Source of the DNA: an uncultured Bacteroidales bacterium | Lineage (GTDB): Bacteria > Bacteroidota > Bacteroidia > Bacteroidales > UBA932 | Direction of reading: 5' to 3' | DNA: 37,904 nt | Assembly (NCBI GenBank): GCA_944323805.1 | Contig: CALUTW010000020.1 | Coordinates: 1 to 37,904, forward strand | In this document: positions 18,186 to 25,574 of the stretch, one piece after another | Numbering within the stretch: the stretch's first letter is position 1 | Layout: every line of letters begins with the position of its first letter | The notes under the pieces: generated by a model | What the model saw: the letters and a program-made list of their open reading frames with translations, nothing else | The model's database searches: none | Told to the model about the DNA's origin: nothing | Program-made: the position numbers and the translations under genes

Positions 18186-19613
18186 CTATCTGTCAAAGGT
18201 AAGCCGCTGCCCCTGTGGCTGTACGCCTGTGGCTTTCCCGTCGCTGACGCACATGCAGCCGTTGATGTATACAGCCTTTACCATGCCATTCAGCCGCACT
18301 CCTTCATATGGTGTCCAGCCGCATCTGTATCCGTATTCATTGGCAGTGACGACGTGTTCTGCAGCCGGGTCGACGATCACAATGTCTGCCTTGCAGCCCG
18401 GTTTGATATGACCCCTGTCCCTGATTCCGAACATATCAGCCGTCTTCTCTGAAAATACTGAAGCGATCCGGCTCAGAGGAATGTCTTCCTCTGCCGCCAC
18501 GGTCAGAAGCACAGGGAGAGTCTGCCGTATTGACGGCAGGCCGGAAGGGGCTGACATATATTTCCTGGCCTTTTCATCGGCAAGGTGCGGTGCATGGTCT
18601 GAGCCGGCCGTATCTATGAGGCCTGTCTTGAGCGCCTCCCGGAGTGCAGCCCTGTCCTCGGCATCCTTTACAGACGGATTGCATTTCAGATGGCTTCCAA
18701 GCCTCTCATAGTCATCGGAGCAGAACCACAGATAATTTGCGGAAGTCTCGGCAGTTATCTCCGGATTGTACTGCTTTGCCGCACGTATCATCTCTATTTC
18801 CTCTTTTGTGGAGACATGGAGTACATGCAGCCTTGTCCCATATCTCATGGCCAGCTCCAATGCCTTGGCTGTCGACCTTATGCAGGCCTGGCGGCTCCTG
18901 ATGTCCTTGTGGACCTGGAACGGGATATCATCGCCATAGCGGCTGGAAGCTTTTGCCATGTTGGCCTTTATGATGCTTTCGTCTTCGCTGTGGATGAGAA
19001 TTTCCTTGTCCTTTATCCTGAAGAAAGCGGAGAGAGCATCATTGTCATCGACCAGCATGTTCCCTGTCGATGCCCCCATGAATATCTTTATCCCTCCGAA
19101 ATCCCTGGCTCCGATGCCATCTTCATGCTTTTCGAGCATGGATTCTATCTCGCTGAGATTGGTGTTGGTAGCCCCGATGTGGAACCCGTAGTTCGCCCAT
19201 GACCTTCCCTCAGCCGCCCCGAGCTTTTCAGAAAGCCTTGCAGCAGAGATTGTAGGAGGATTCGTATTGGGCATGTCGATATACGATGTCACACCTCCAA
19301 GCATTGCGGACAGCGACTCGCTCCCTATATCCCCCTTATGGGGCATTCCGGGTTCACGGAAATGGACATGTGCATCGACTCCTCCTGCCAGTGCCGTGAG
19401 CCCATGAAAATCCGTGACCTCTGACCGGGGCATCTCCGTCTGGAAATATCGCGGCAGTTCATCGAATGGCAGTGCCCGGCTTCCGGACACCGCCATACCG
19501 TCATTATCCTTTTTCCATACGTCACAGATCCTGTCTCCTTCCACGGCAATACTGCCCGGGAAGTCGGAGTCTCCTGTCACGATGCGCAGGTTATGCAACA
19601 GATACCGGGTCAT
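18186..19613 (-). CDS. pyrC: Dihydroorotase
   Basis: 475 residues, cytoplasmic amidohydrolase that closes carbamoyl-aspartate to dihydroorotate in pyrimidine synthesis. Zinc ligands are visible: His82 and His84 in DAHVHFREPG, Lys176 in GGIKIFMGASTG (the residue carboxylated in this class), His208 in HSED, His266 in HVLHVS and Asp339 in AGSDHAPH. It is a class I type enzyme. An extra, poorly conserved stretch of about 30 residues (about 35-64) separates the first strands from the metal site, making it longer than the usual 430-450. The start overlaps the stop of the upstream glycosyltransferase (ATGA). Confidence 0.95.
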   Translation of the reverse strand: MTRYLLHNLRIVTGDSDFPGSIAVEGDRICDVWKKDNDGMAVSGSRALPFDELPRYFQTEMPRSEVTDFHGLTALAGGVDAHVHFREPGMPHKGDIGSESLSAMLGGVTSYIDMPNTNPPTISAARLSEKLGAAEGRSWANYGFHIGATNTNLSEIESMLEKHEDGIGARDFGGIKIFMGASTGNMLVDDNDALSAFFRIKDKEILIHSEDESIIKANMAKASSRYGDDIPFQVHKDIRSRQACIRSTAKALELAMRYGTRLHVLHVSTKEEIEMIRAAKQYNPEITAETSANYLWFCSDDYERLGSHLKCNPSVKDAEDRAALREALKTGLIDTAGSDHAPHLADEKARKYMSAPSGLPSIRQTLPVLLTVAAEEDIPLSRIASVFSEKTADMFGIRDRGHIKPGCKADIVIVDPAAEHVVTANEYGYRCGWTPYEGVRLNGMVKAVYINGCMCVSDGKATGVQPQGQRLTFDR

Positions 19614-20338
19614 TTTCTCGGGCGTATTTTTCTCATTCTCATTTTCATCACACCCCAGAATGCCTCCCCGAAGATACTGCTGCTCATCTTTGATGTGCCT
19701 TCTTTCCTGTCGACGAAGATTATCGGGACTTCCCTTATCTTGAATCCGAGCTTGAAAGTGCTGTATTTCATCTCTATCTGGAATCCGTAGCCTTTCATCT
19801 CAACATGGTCGAGGTCGATGGTCTCAAGTACTTTCCTTTTGTAGCACTTGAAGCCTGCAGTCGTGTCATATACGTTCATGCCCAATACTTTACGGACATA
19901 AACTGAAGCATAGTATGACATTATCACCCGACCTATCGGCCAGTTTATCACGCTTATGCCGTTGCAGTACCTTGAGCCTATGGCAAGGTCAGCACCGTCT
20001 TTGCTGCATGCCTCATAAAGCCTCGGAAGATCCTGCGGGTTGTGGGAAAAGTCGGCATCCATCTCGAAGATATAGTCATATCCATGGTCGAGCGACCATT
20101 TGAAACCCGTGATATATGCCGTACCGAGCCCTTGTTTTCCGGCACGCTCTATCATGAACAGCCGTTCGGGGAATTCCTTCCGGAGATTCTTCACAATGGC
20201 TCCCGTCCCGTCGGGGGAACCGTCCTCAATGACAAGGATATGGTAGTCTCCCTCAAGGGCGAAGACAGCCCGTATGATCTTCTCTATGTTCTCTTTTTCG
20301 TTATATGTCGGGATGATAACGACTTTGCTGTCATTCAT
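19610..20338 (-). CDS. Polyprenol-phosphate mannosyltransferase-like GT2 (DPM1-like)
   Basis: 242 residues. It is expected to transfer a sugar from a nucleotide donor to a polyprenyl phosphate at the inner membrane. GT-A motifs: VVIIPTYNEKENIEKII, VIEDGSPDGTG, EMDADFSHNP (the Asp-x-Asp), then DTTAGFKCYKR and GYGFQIEM, which are typical of dolichol-phosphate mannose synthase relatives. No C-terminal transmembrane extension is present, matching the short soluble subclass. It overlaps pyrC by four bases and follows the S41 protease gene by 11 bases. The sugar could be mannose or glucose. Confidence 0.92.
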   Translation of the reverse strand: MNDSKVVIIPTYNEKENIEKIIRAVFALEGDYHILVIEDGSPDGTGAIVKNLRKEFPERLFMIERAGKQGLGTAYITGFKWSLDHGYDYIFEMDADFSHNPQDLPRLYEACSKDGADLAIGSRYCNGISVINWPIGRVIMSYYASVYVRKVLGMNVYDTTAGFKCYKRKVLETIDLDHVEMKGYGFQIEMKYSTFKLGFKIREVPIIFVDRKEGTSKMSSSIFGEAFWGVMKMRMRKIRPRK

Positions 20339-20349
20339 GGCTGGATATA

Positions 20350-23300
20350 TTACTGTTCCTTGGCGGATGATATTTCTTTCAGCATTTCTTCCACAGCCCT
20401 TTCCAGCTGCTTGTCCTCTCCGTTGAGCACTGATGCCGGGTCGTTGTATACAAGGATGTCAGGCTCGACCTGGAGATTCTCAAGGTAGCGTCCTTCCTTA
20501 ATGCCGACAGAGCCGACCTGAGGGATACCGAATACCAGTGTCGGGTCAATCTGCTGTTCCCACCACACTGCAGTCATTGTCCCCGGGACAGGGGCTCCGA
20601 TGAGCTTGCCTATGCCGAGAGTCTTGTATACGTACGGGAAGCCGGATGCGTCCGAGTAATTGTCCTCTCCGATCAGGACGCATGACGGTTTTGTCCATTT
20701 GCTGTATGGTTCCGTGCCGATGTATTGTCCGCGAGGCTCGAATCTTATATATGCCTTTCCGTCAAGCAGGGTCGCAAGGTCATCATGAAGCCATCCTCCT
20801 CCGTTGTGCCTGGTATCGACAATCACGGCCTCGCAGGACCTGTACTTGCCGAGAAGCTTTGAATATACGGTCCTGAAGCTTTCAGAGTCCATGCCTTCCA
20901 CATGCACATATCCGACCTTGCCTCCTGACAGCCTCTCGACCATTTCCTCTCTCTGGCGTACCCATCTGTTGTACAGCAGCCTGTAGTCGGTAAATCCGGC
21001 TTCGACATACAGGTCCGAAGGCTTCTTCCCGCCTTTCCTGACTGTCACGAGCACCTTGTCCCCTCCTTTCATGGTCAGAAGCGGATACCAGTTCTCCCCG
21101 GCCTTTATCTCTTTCCCGTCGATAGCCGTTATGATGTCGCCTTCCTTGATTTCAGGGTCTGCCACTGCGATAGGTCCGCCTTTGAGAACTTCCTTGATTC
21201 TCAGTCCGTCCCCGTCGTATTCATAGTCATAGAGCAGTCCGAGTGTGCCCATGTTGACACCGGAGCGCCAGTAGTATCTTGCACCGGTATGTGAACCGTT
21301 CAGTTCCCCGAGCATTTCGGAGAGCATCTCCTGGAAATCGAAATTGTTGTTGATGTGCGGCAGGAACCGGGAATATGCATCCCTGTATCCGGCCCAGTCG
21401 ATGCCATGTATGTCAGGGTCATAGAATTTCTCCTGTACCTGCTTCCAGACATGATTGAATATGTATTCCCTTTCCTGGCGAGGCCTGTAGTCGAACTCTC
21501 CGGCAAAGGAAATGCTTTCCTTTGAGCCTGATGCCATGTCTATCCTGGAGACCCCGCTGCCTCCCAGTACATACAGGTACTTGTCGTCCTTGTCAGGGTA
21601 AAGGCTTCCTGTCACGCCCTTTGCCAGGACCTTGACACTTCTTTCCTTTATGTCGAGCACGCAGAGGTCCATGCTTTTCTCAAGGCGTACAATGTAATAA
21701 AGCTTGCTCCCGTCCTGCTTGAGGTAATGGTCTCCAAGTCTCCCGGAGAATCTCGTCAGGCGTACCGTCCTGTCTTCCCGGTTGTCAAGGTCCAGTACAA
21801 GCCTTTCTTTCTTCTTCTCGACTTTTGCGGAATCCTTCTTTTCCTCCTTTGCCTTGTCCTTTTCTTCTGCAAGCAGTTCCTCTATCTCGTCCTCTTCCTC
21901 GTCACGGGTAAATTCATAGAATGCCTTCCCGTCGAAGAACATTGCATATATGTCATATTCCGAACCCCAGCTGCCGTGGCTTCTGTAGCCGGCCCTGTCG
22001 GACATCCAGGTCATCGCCTTGCCTTTCAGCGCCCATCGGAATGCTGCATCCGTATAACCGCTCTCGGTAAGGTCTGTCACTTCCCCGTTTTCGATGTCTA
22101 TGAGTGCTATGTCCTCATTGTTCCAGCCTCCGTTACCCTGCCAGTTGCAGAGAATGTAGTGGCTGTCGGGACTCCATTCAAAGCTCTGGTCCCCGTCGAT
22201 ATATGAATAGTTGACTCCTTTGAGGAGGGATTTTTCCTTGCCTGTCTTTATGTCCTTGATTACAATCTCTGTCCTGTCGCGGAGGAAGCCGAGCCATTTC
22301 CCGTCAGGAGATACCGACGGCTGGAAACATGTCTCGCCCGGTGTCGTTACCAGGCTCTCCTCCATCTTGACCGAGTATGTGAAATATTTGTCTCCCTTTT
22401 CCGTCAGGCTGGTCCCGTAGATTCCCCAGAATCCGTCTCTCTCTGCAGAATAGTACAATGTCCTCCCGTCTTCGGAGAAGCATACGTTCCTTTCCTGCTC
22501 AGGCGTATCCGTTATGCGTCTGGTAGTGCCGTAGTCGATGGATACGACATATACATCGCCCCTGGCAGTGATTGCCACTTCCTTGCCGTTAGGGGAGATG
22601 GCCAGATCCGAGGCTCCGGAGCGCAGGGTCCTGTATATGTTTTCCCTTTCATTCTGGTCAGTAATGAGCGATATCCCGACTTTCTGCGGTTCCTTGCCCG
22701 GAACCATGGTATAGAGCTCCCCGTCAAATGAGAATGAAAGTATGTCATTGCCGGATATGGAGAGATATCTTACCGGATGCTTTTCCATGAATGTCAGCTG
22801 CTCGGACCTGTCCGGGGATGAGAGGCTGCTCCTGTATACATTGGAGGTGCCGTCCTGTTCACTCAGGTAGTAGAATGTGTCGCCGTCAGATGCAAACACC
22901 GGGTTCCTGTCCTCTCCCTTGAATCCTGAAAGCTTTGTGAACTTGCCCTGGCCGTTTATGCTGAAACCGGTGCTTCCGTCAGCCGGTTCGTAAAGCCATA
23001 TGTCTTTTGTCACTGATGATGTGTGGTGCTTTCTGAACGGGTCCTCATATCCTTTCTTGTCTTCATACACGACTTTCCCGTCACTGCTTATGCTCAGGGC
23101 TGAAATCGGGAGGGAGGTCACAAGCTGCGGGCGTCCACCATCAGGTCCCGTGACATACAGCTGGTTTTCCCCGGGGAAGTCCCCGTACCTGGCATCAGCC
23201 TGGAGGCTTGCGGAGAAGACGATCCTGCCGTCAGGAAGTACTGCAAGAGGAGTCTCGTTCCCTGGATAGCATGTTATCTTTACCGGCTTCCCCCCTTCCG

Positions 23301-23586
23301 CCGAGGTCATGAAGATATCCTTTGTATTGTCTCTGTATGAACTGAATACTATATTCTTCCCGTCGGGAGTCCAGAGAGGGTCGGTGTCATAGGCCGCATT
23401 GGTCGTGATCTGGATTGCTTTCCCTCCTTTTGCGGGTACGGTAAAGATATTCCCTTCATAGCAGAATGCTATCGTGCTCCCGTCCGGTGAAATGCTGTTC
23501 TTTCTCAGCCACAGCGGGGCATTCTCGGCAGCACTGATTCCTGACAGGAACATTGCGGCTGCGACAAACAATAGAGTCCGTTTCAT
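20350..23586 (-). CDS. Tricorn-like S41 family peptidase with PD40 propeller
   Basis: 1078 residues. A signal peptide (MKRTLLFVAAAMFLSGISA) directs it to the periplasm. Residues about 25-330 and 330-690 contain PD40/WD-like propeller blades (SPDGSTIAFCYEG, TPDGKNIVFSSYRD, SPDGKWLGFLRD). A PDZ domain lies at about 785-860 and the S41 core at about 880-1050. The tricorn tetrad is visible: Ser765-His766 in NGSHTGARY and Ser978-Asp979 in NYSDASG, with a glutamate downstream near GRYLEN. A highly charged Lys/Glu linker, probably coiled coil, occupies about residues 563-600. Such proteins degrade peptides. It is the first gene of the unit with the DPM1-like enzyme, pyrC and EamA, and has its own promoter. 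Confidence 0.94.
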   Translation of the reverse strand: MKRTLLFVAAAMFLSGISAAENAPLWLRKNSISPDGSTIAFCYEGNIFTVPAKGGKAIQITTNAAYDTDPLWTPDGKNIVFSSYRDNTKDIFMTSAEGGKPVKITCYPGNETPLAVLPDGRIVFSASLQADARYGDFPGENQLYVTGPDGGRPQLVTSLPISALSISSDGKVVYEDKKGYEDPFRKHHTSSVTKDIWLYEPADGSTGFSINGQGKFTKLSGFKGEDRNPVFASDGDTFYYLSEQDGTSNVYRSSLSSPDRSEQLTFMEKHPVRYLSISGNDILSFSFDGELYTMVPGKEPQKVGISLITDQNERENIYRTLRSGASDLAISPNGKEVAITARGDVYVVSIDYGTTRRITDTPEQERNVCFSEDGRTLYYSAERDGFWGIYGTSLTEKGDKYFTYSVKMEESLVTTPGETCFQPSVSPDGKWLGFLRDRTEIVIKDIKTGKEKSLLKGVNYSYIDGDQSFEWSPDSHYILCNWQGNGGWNNEDIALIDIENGEVTDLTESGYTDAAFRWALKGKAMTWMSDRAGYRSHGSWGSEYDIYAMFFDGKAFYEFTRDEEEDEIEELLAEEKDKAKEEKKDSAKVEKKKERLVLDLDNREDRTVRLTRFSGRLGDHYLKQDGSKLYYIVRLEKSMDLCVLDIKERSVKVLAKGVTGSLYPDKDDKYLYVLGGSGVSRIDMASGSKESISFAGEFDYRPRQEREYIFNHVWKQVQEKFYDPDIHGIDWAGYRDAYSRFLPHINNNFDFQEMLSEMLGELNGSHTGARYYWRSGVNMGTLGLLYDYEYDGDGLRIKEVLKGGPIAVADPEIKEGDIITAIDGKEIKAGENWYPLLTMKGGDKVLVTVRKGGKKPSDLYVEAGFTDYRLLYNRWVRQREEMVERLSGGKVGYVHVEGMDSESFRTVYSKLLGKYRSCEAVIVDTRHNGGGWLHDDLATLLDGKAYIRFEPRGQYIGTEPYSKWTKPSCVLIGEDNYSDASGFPYVYKTLGIGKLIGAPVPGTMTAVWWEQQIDPTLVFGIPQVGSVGIKEGRYLENLQVEPDILVYNDPASVLNGEDKQLERAVEEMLKEISSAKEQ

Positions 23587-23615
23587 TTATCTGATTATGT
23601 TTTAACATTTTGATT

Positions 23616-23644
23616 GCCGTACGCCACAGCATGGTGTATACGGC
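23616..23644 (-). other. Possible hairpin in the S41 peptidase leader
   Basis: GCCGTA at 23616-23621 pairs with TACGGC at 23639-23644, with an inner CAC/GTG. It lies about 30 bases before the start codon in a leader of about 90 bases. The stem is short and could be chance. Confidence 0.3.
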
Positions 23645-23683
23645 GGGTCAGCGGATATACCGTTACGTATAGACGCTGCAAGG

Positions 23684-23715
23684 CAAATATAGTGAGAAGC
23701 CGAGAGCATAACAAA
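23684..23715 (-). promoter_or_regulatory. Promoter of the S41 peptidase operon
   Basis: On the minus strand TTTG (23712-23715), a spacer of exactly 20 bases and TATATTTG (23684-23691) give a full match to the Bacteroidetes promoter. The -33 element is half of a perfect 12-base palindrome CAAATATATTTG at 23712-23723. The expected start near 23677 leaves a leader of about 90 bases. The rest of 23587-23772 shows no gene. Confidence 0.75.
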
Positions 23716-23772
23716 TATATTTGCTATGAGAGGCGTGCCGCCTGCAATTGCATGGCCGGACATCCCGTGATA

Positions 23773-24381
23773 TCAGGCAATCATATCTGAAATTGCCTTT
23801 AATATTATAAGAGGTATGGCTGCTGCCGGCAGGTAGTCCTTGAGCGACTGCCTCATCATTGACAGTACCGATTGGATCTCCCTCTTGACTTTTCTCGGCG
23901 AGACATTGTATTTCTGGGCGATCTCTTCATATGTCAGGTCCTCGAACCGGCTGGAGCAGAATATGTTCCTTGTCATCTCGGGAGTCTTTTCAAGAAGCCG
24001 AGAGAAGATTGCCTCGATGTCCGACCTGAATATGAAGCCGAGGTCCTCCGATTCCATTACACGGATACGCGCCATTGCCGAGTTGTATCTCTGCTCATGC
24101 GCACGCATCCTGTTGGCGTTATCCCGGAGATAGTTGATGCACCGGTTCTTGACGGACTGGAGTATGTATGCCTCCGGAGATACCTCGATGACGATTTTTT
24201 CACGGTTGTCCCAGAAACTCGTGAAGCATCCGGATACAATGTCCTCCGCCGCGATCTCGTCTCTGACGTAAGACCTGGCGACAGATATGAATTTCTCCCT
24301 GTACTCCAGGAAAAGCCTTCCGAATTCCTGGGGTGTTATCTCGCTTGCTGTCATAAGTCCAGTTAGTGTCTGTTGATTCAT
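23773..24381 (-). CDS. ECF-type RNA polymerase sigma-70 factor
   Basis: 202 residues from the ATG at 24381. The frame opens at a TTG at 24411, but this TTG is inside a -7 promoter box, so it cannot be the start of that transcript. Region 2 is seen as FGRLFLEYREKFISVARSYV and EDIVSGCFTSFWDNRE; region 4 as FEDLTYEEIAQKYNVSPRKVK followed by a basic helix. This is the Bacteroidetes FecI-like group that works with FecR anti-sigma factors. An odd feature is a hydrophobic C-terminal tail of about 19 residues (LPAAAIPLIILKAISDMIA). It is divergent from the fecR-like gene and presumably activates the SusC/D operon to the right. Confidence 0.93.
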   Translation of the reverse strand: MNQQTLTGLMTASEITPQEFGRLFLEYREKFISVARSYVRDEIAAEDIVSGCFTSFWDNREKIVIEVSPEAYILQSVKNRCINYLRDNANRMRAHEQRYNSAMARIRVMESEDLGFIFRSDIEAIFSRLLEKTPEMTRNIFCSSRFEDLTYEEIAQKYNVSPRKVKREIQSVLSMMRQSLKDYLPAAAIPLIILKAISDMIA

Positions 24382-24408
24382 ATTGGGAACCTGTAGACGA
24401 ATGACGGG

Positions 24409-24416
24409 CAAATATA
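24409..24416 (-). promoter_or_regulatory. Putative -7 box of the sigma factor gene
   Basis: Minus-strand TATATTTG, identical to the -7 box of the S41 peptidase gene, lies 27 bases before the sigma-factor ATG. No clear TTG/TTTG was found 19-21 bases upstream. The intergenic region 24382-24491 separates the divergent sigma and FecR genes; no matching plus-strand -7 box was seen for fecR. Confidence 0.5.
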
Positions 24417-24491
24417 TGAATTTTTTTACGATTTAAGGGGTCCGTCATGCCGATTCATGTGTCTTAATGGCGCTTCAGGAAAAAAGAGCTT

Positions 24492-25442
24492 ATGGATACC
24501 TACAAACTGATGAAATATTTCCGGTGCGCAACGACTCCGGAGGAAGATGCAGAACTGGACAGATGGCTTGAGGATGACCCTGACGGGAGTCATGCCAAGG
24601 CATATCGGGATGCCCACCTGATCTTTACCGGGATTACAGTGCATGGAAAGAAGTCCAGGGCCGCCGTGAAAGGCCGCGGACGTCTCCGCAGGATTGTATT
24701 CACAGTCGGGGCAGCGGCTTCTGTTGTCCTTGTCTCGCTTGTCTCAGTGCTTGCCACGAGATATGAGACCATGGAGAGCCTTTCCGCGAAGACACAGACG
24801 GTCAAGGTCCCTGCCGGCAGAAGCATGGAGCTGACCCTCGAGGACGGTACGGAGCTCTGGCTCAATGCCGGTACAGAGATCGAGTATCCTGTAGTCTTTT
24901 CCCGCAAGTCGAGGAATGTGAGGCTTGTATCCGGGGAAGTGCTGTTCGATGTCGCAAAAGATGAGGGGCGGCCTTTTGTCGTCGAGACTTTTGCTTCGGA
25001 CATATCGGTGCTCGGGACAAGATTCAACGTATATGCCGATGAGCAGAACAAGGAGTTCTCGGCAGCGCTTCTGCGGGGCTCTATCAAGGTGTCGAGCAGA
25101 CTGGCGGACAATTCGGAATTCATATTGGAACCAAAAGATATGATAAGGATGGATAACGACCGTCTTTATCTTGACGAGTTTGATGATTCCGGCAGCATCG
25201 ACTGCTGGACGCGCGGGCTGATAGATGTAGCGGGAGTCCCGTTCGATGAACTCATGCACAAGCTGGAAAGGATCTATGACGCCGATATCGTCATAATGAC
25301 AGACGAACTTCCGGTAGTGCGCTACACCTGGGGTAAGATCCGTATATCGGAGGGGCTTGACCATGCATTGTCAGTGCTTGCCAAAGCCTCCGATTTTACA
25401 TGGGAAAAAGATCCGGAGTCGGGCACTGTCCTTATCCGGTAA
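24492..25442 (+). CDS. FecR-family anti-sigma factor
   Basis: 316 residues, inner-membrane protein. The N-terminal cytoplasmic part (1-66) would hold the sigma factor. One transmembrane helix spans about 67-88 (RIVFTVGAAASVVLVSLVSVL). The periplasmic FecR domain (about 100-200) has the typical VKVPAGRSMELTLEDGTELWLNAGTEIEYP stretch (read in pieces at 105-133), GEVLFDVAKD and VLGTRFNVYAD. A DUF4974-type domain follows (about 247-314: VPFDELMHKLERIYDADI). It would pass the signal from the plug-side N-terminal domain of SusC to the sigma factor. It is divergent from the sigma gene and 132 bases before the susC-like start. Confidence 0.94.
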   Translation: MDTYKLMKYFRCATTPEEDAELDRWLEDDPDGSHAKAYRDAHLIFTGITVHGKKSRAAVKGRGRLRRIVFTVGAAASVVLVSLVSVLATRYETMESLSAKTQTVKVPAGRSMELTLEDGTELWLNAGTEIEYPVVFSRKSRNVRLVSGEVLFDVAKDEGRPFVVETFASDISVLGTRFNVYADEQNKEFSAALLRGSIKVSSRLADNSEFILEPKDMIRMDNDRLYLDEFDDSGSIDCWTRGLIDVAGVPFDELMHKLERIYDADIVIMTDELPVVRYTWGKIRISEGLDHALSVLAKASDFTWEKDPESGTVLIR

Positions 25443-25463
25443 TTGTTATGACTGGTTTATGAA

Positions 25464-25516
25464 GGGAATCGGCCGGGCTGCGGACGTCGGAAATTTGCAG
25501 CAACGGCCGGCTTCCC
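25464..25516 (+). other. Long hairpin between fecR and susC-like genes
   Basis: GGGAA (25464-25468) pairs with TTCCC (25512-25516), CGGCCG (25470-25475) with CGGCCG (25504-25509), and GCTGC (25477-25481) with GCAGC (25497-25501), leaving a 15-base loop that contains the palindrome GACGTC. This gives 16 pairs with two small internal loops. No T-run follows. It starts 22 bases after the fecR stop and ends about 58 bases before the susC ATG. No TAnnTTTG box was seen in 25443-25574. Confidence 0.55.
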
Positions 25517-25574
25517 TGAAGTGAAAGCACCATTGCAGATAATTATTGATACTATCACTAATACTCACAAATTT

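Noticed and set aside
23743..23752. TGCAATTGCA palindrome after the sigma gene
   Set aside because: Ten bases, AT-centred, no second copy nearby and no link to a promoter element; likely chance.
24382..24411. Upstream TTG start for the sigma factor
   Set aside because: The TTG is part of the TATATTTG promoter box, so it would lie before the transcription start.
25521..25574. Upstream GTG start for the SusC-like receptor
   Set aside because: It would place 18 non-signal residues before a normal signal peptide; the ATG at 25575 fits better.
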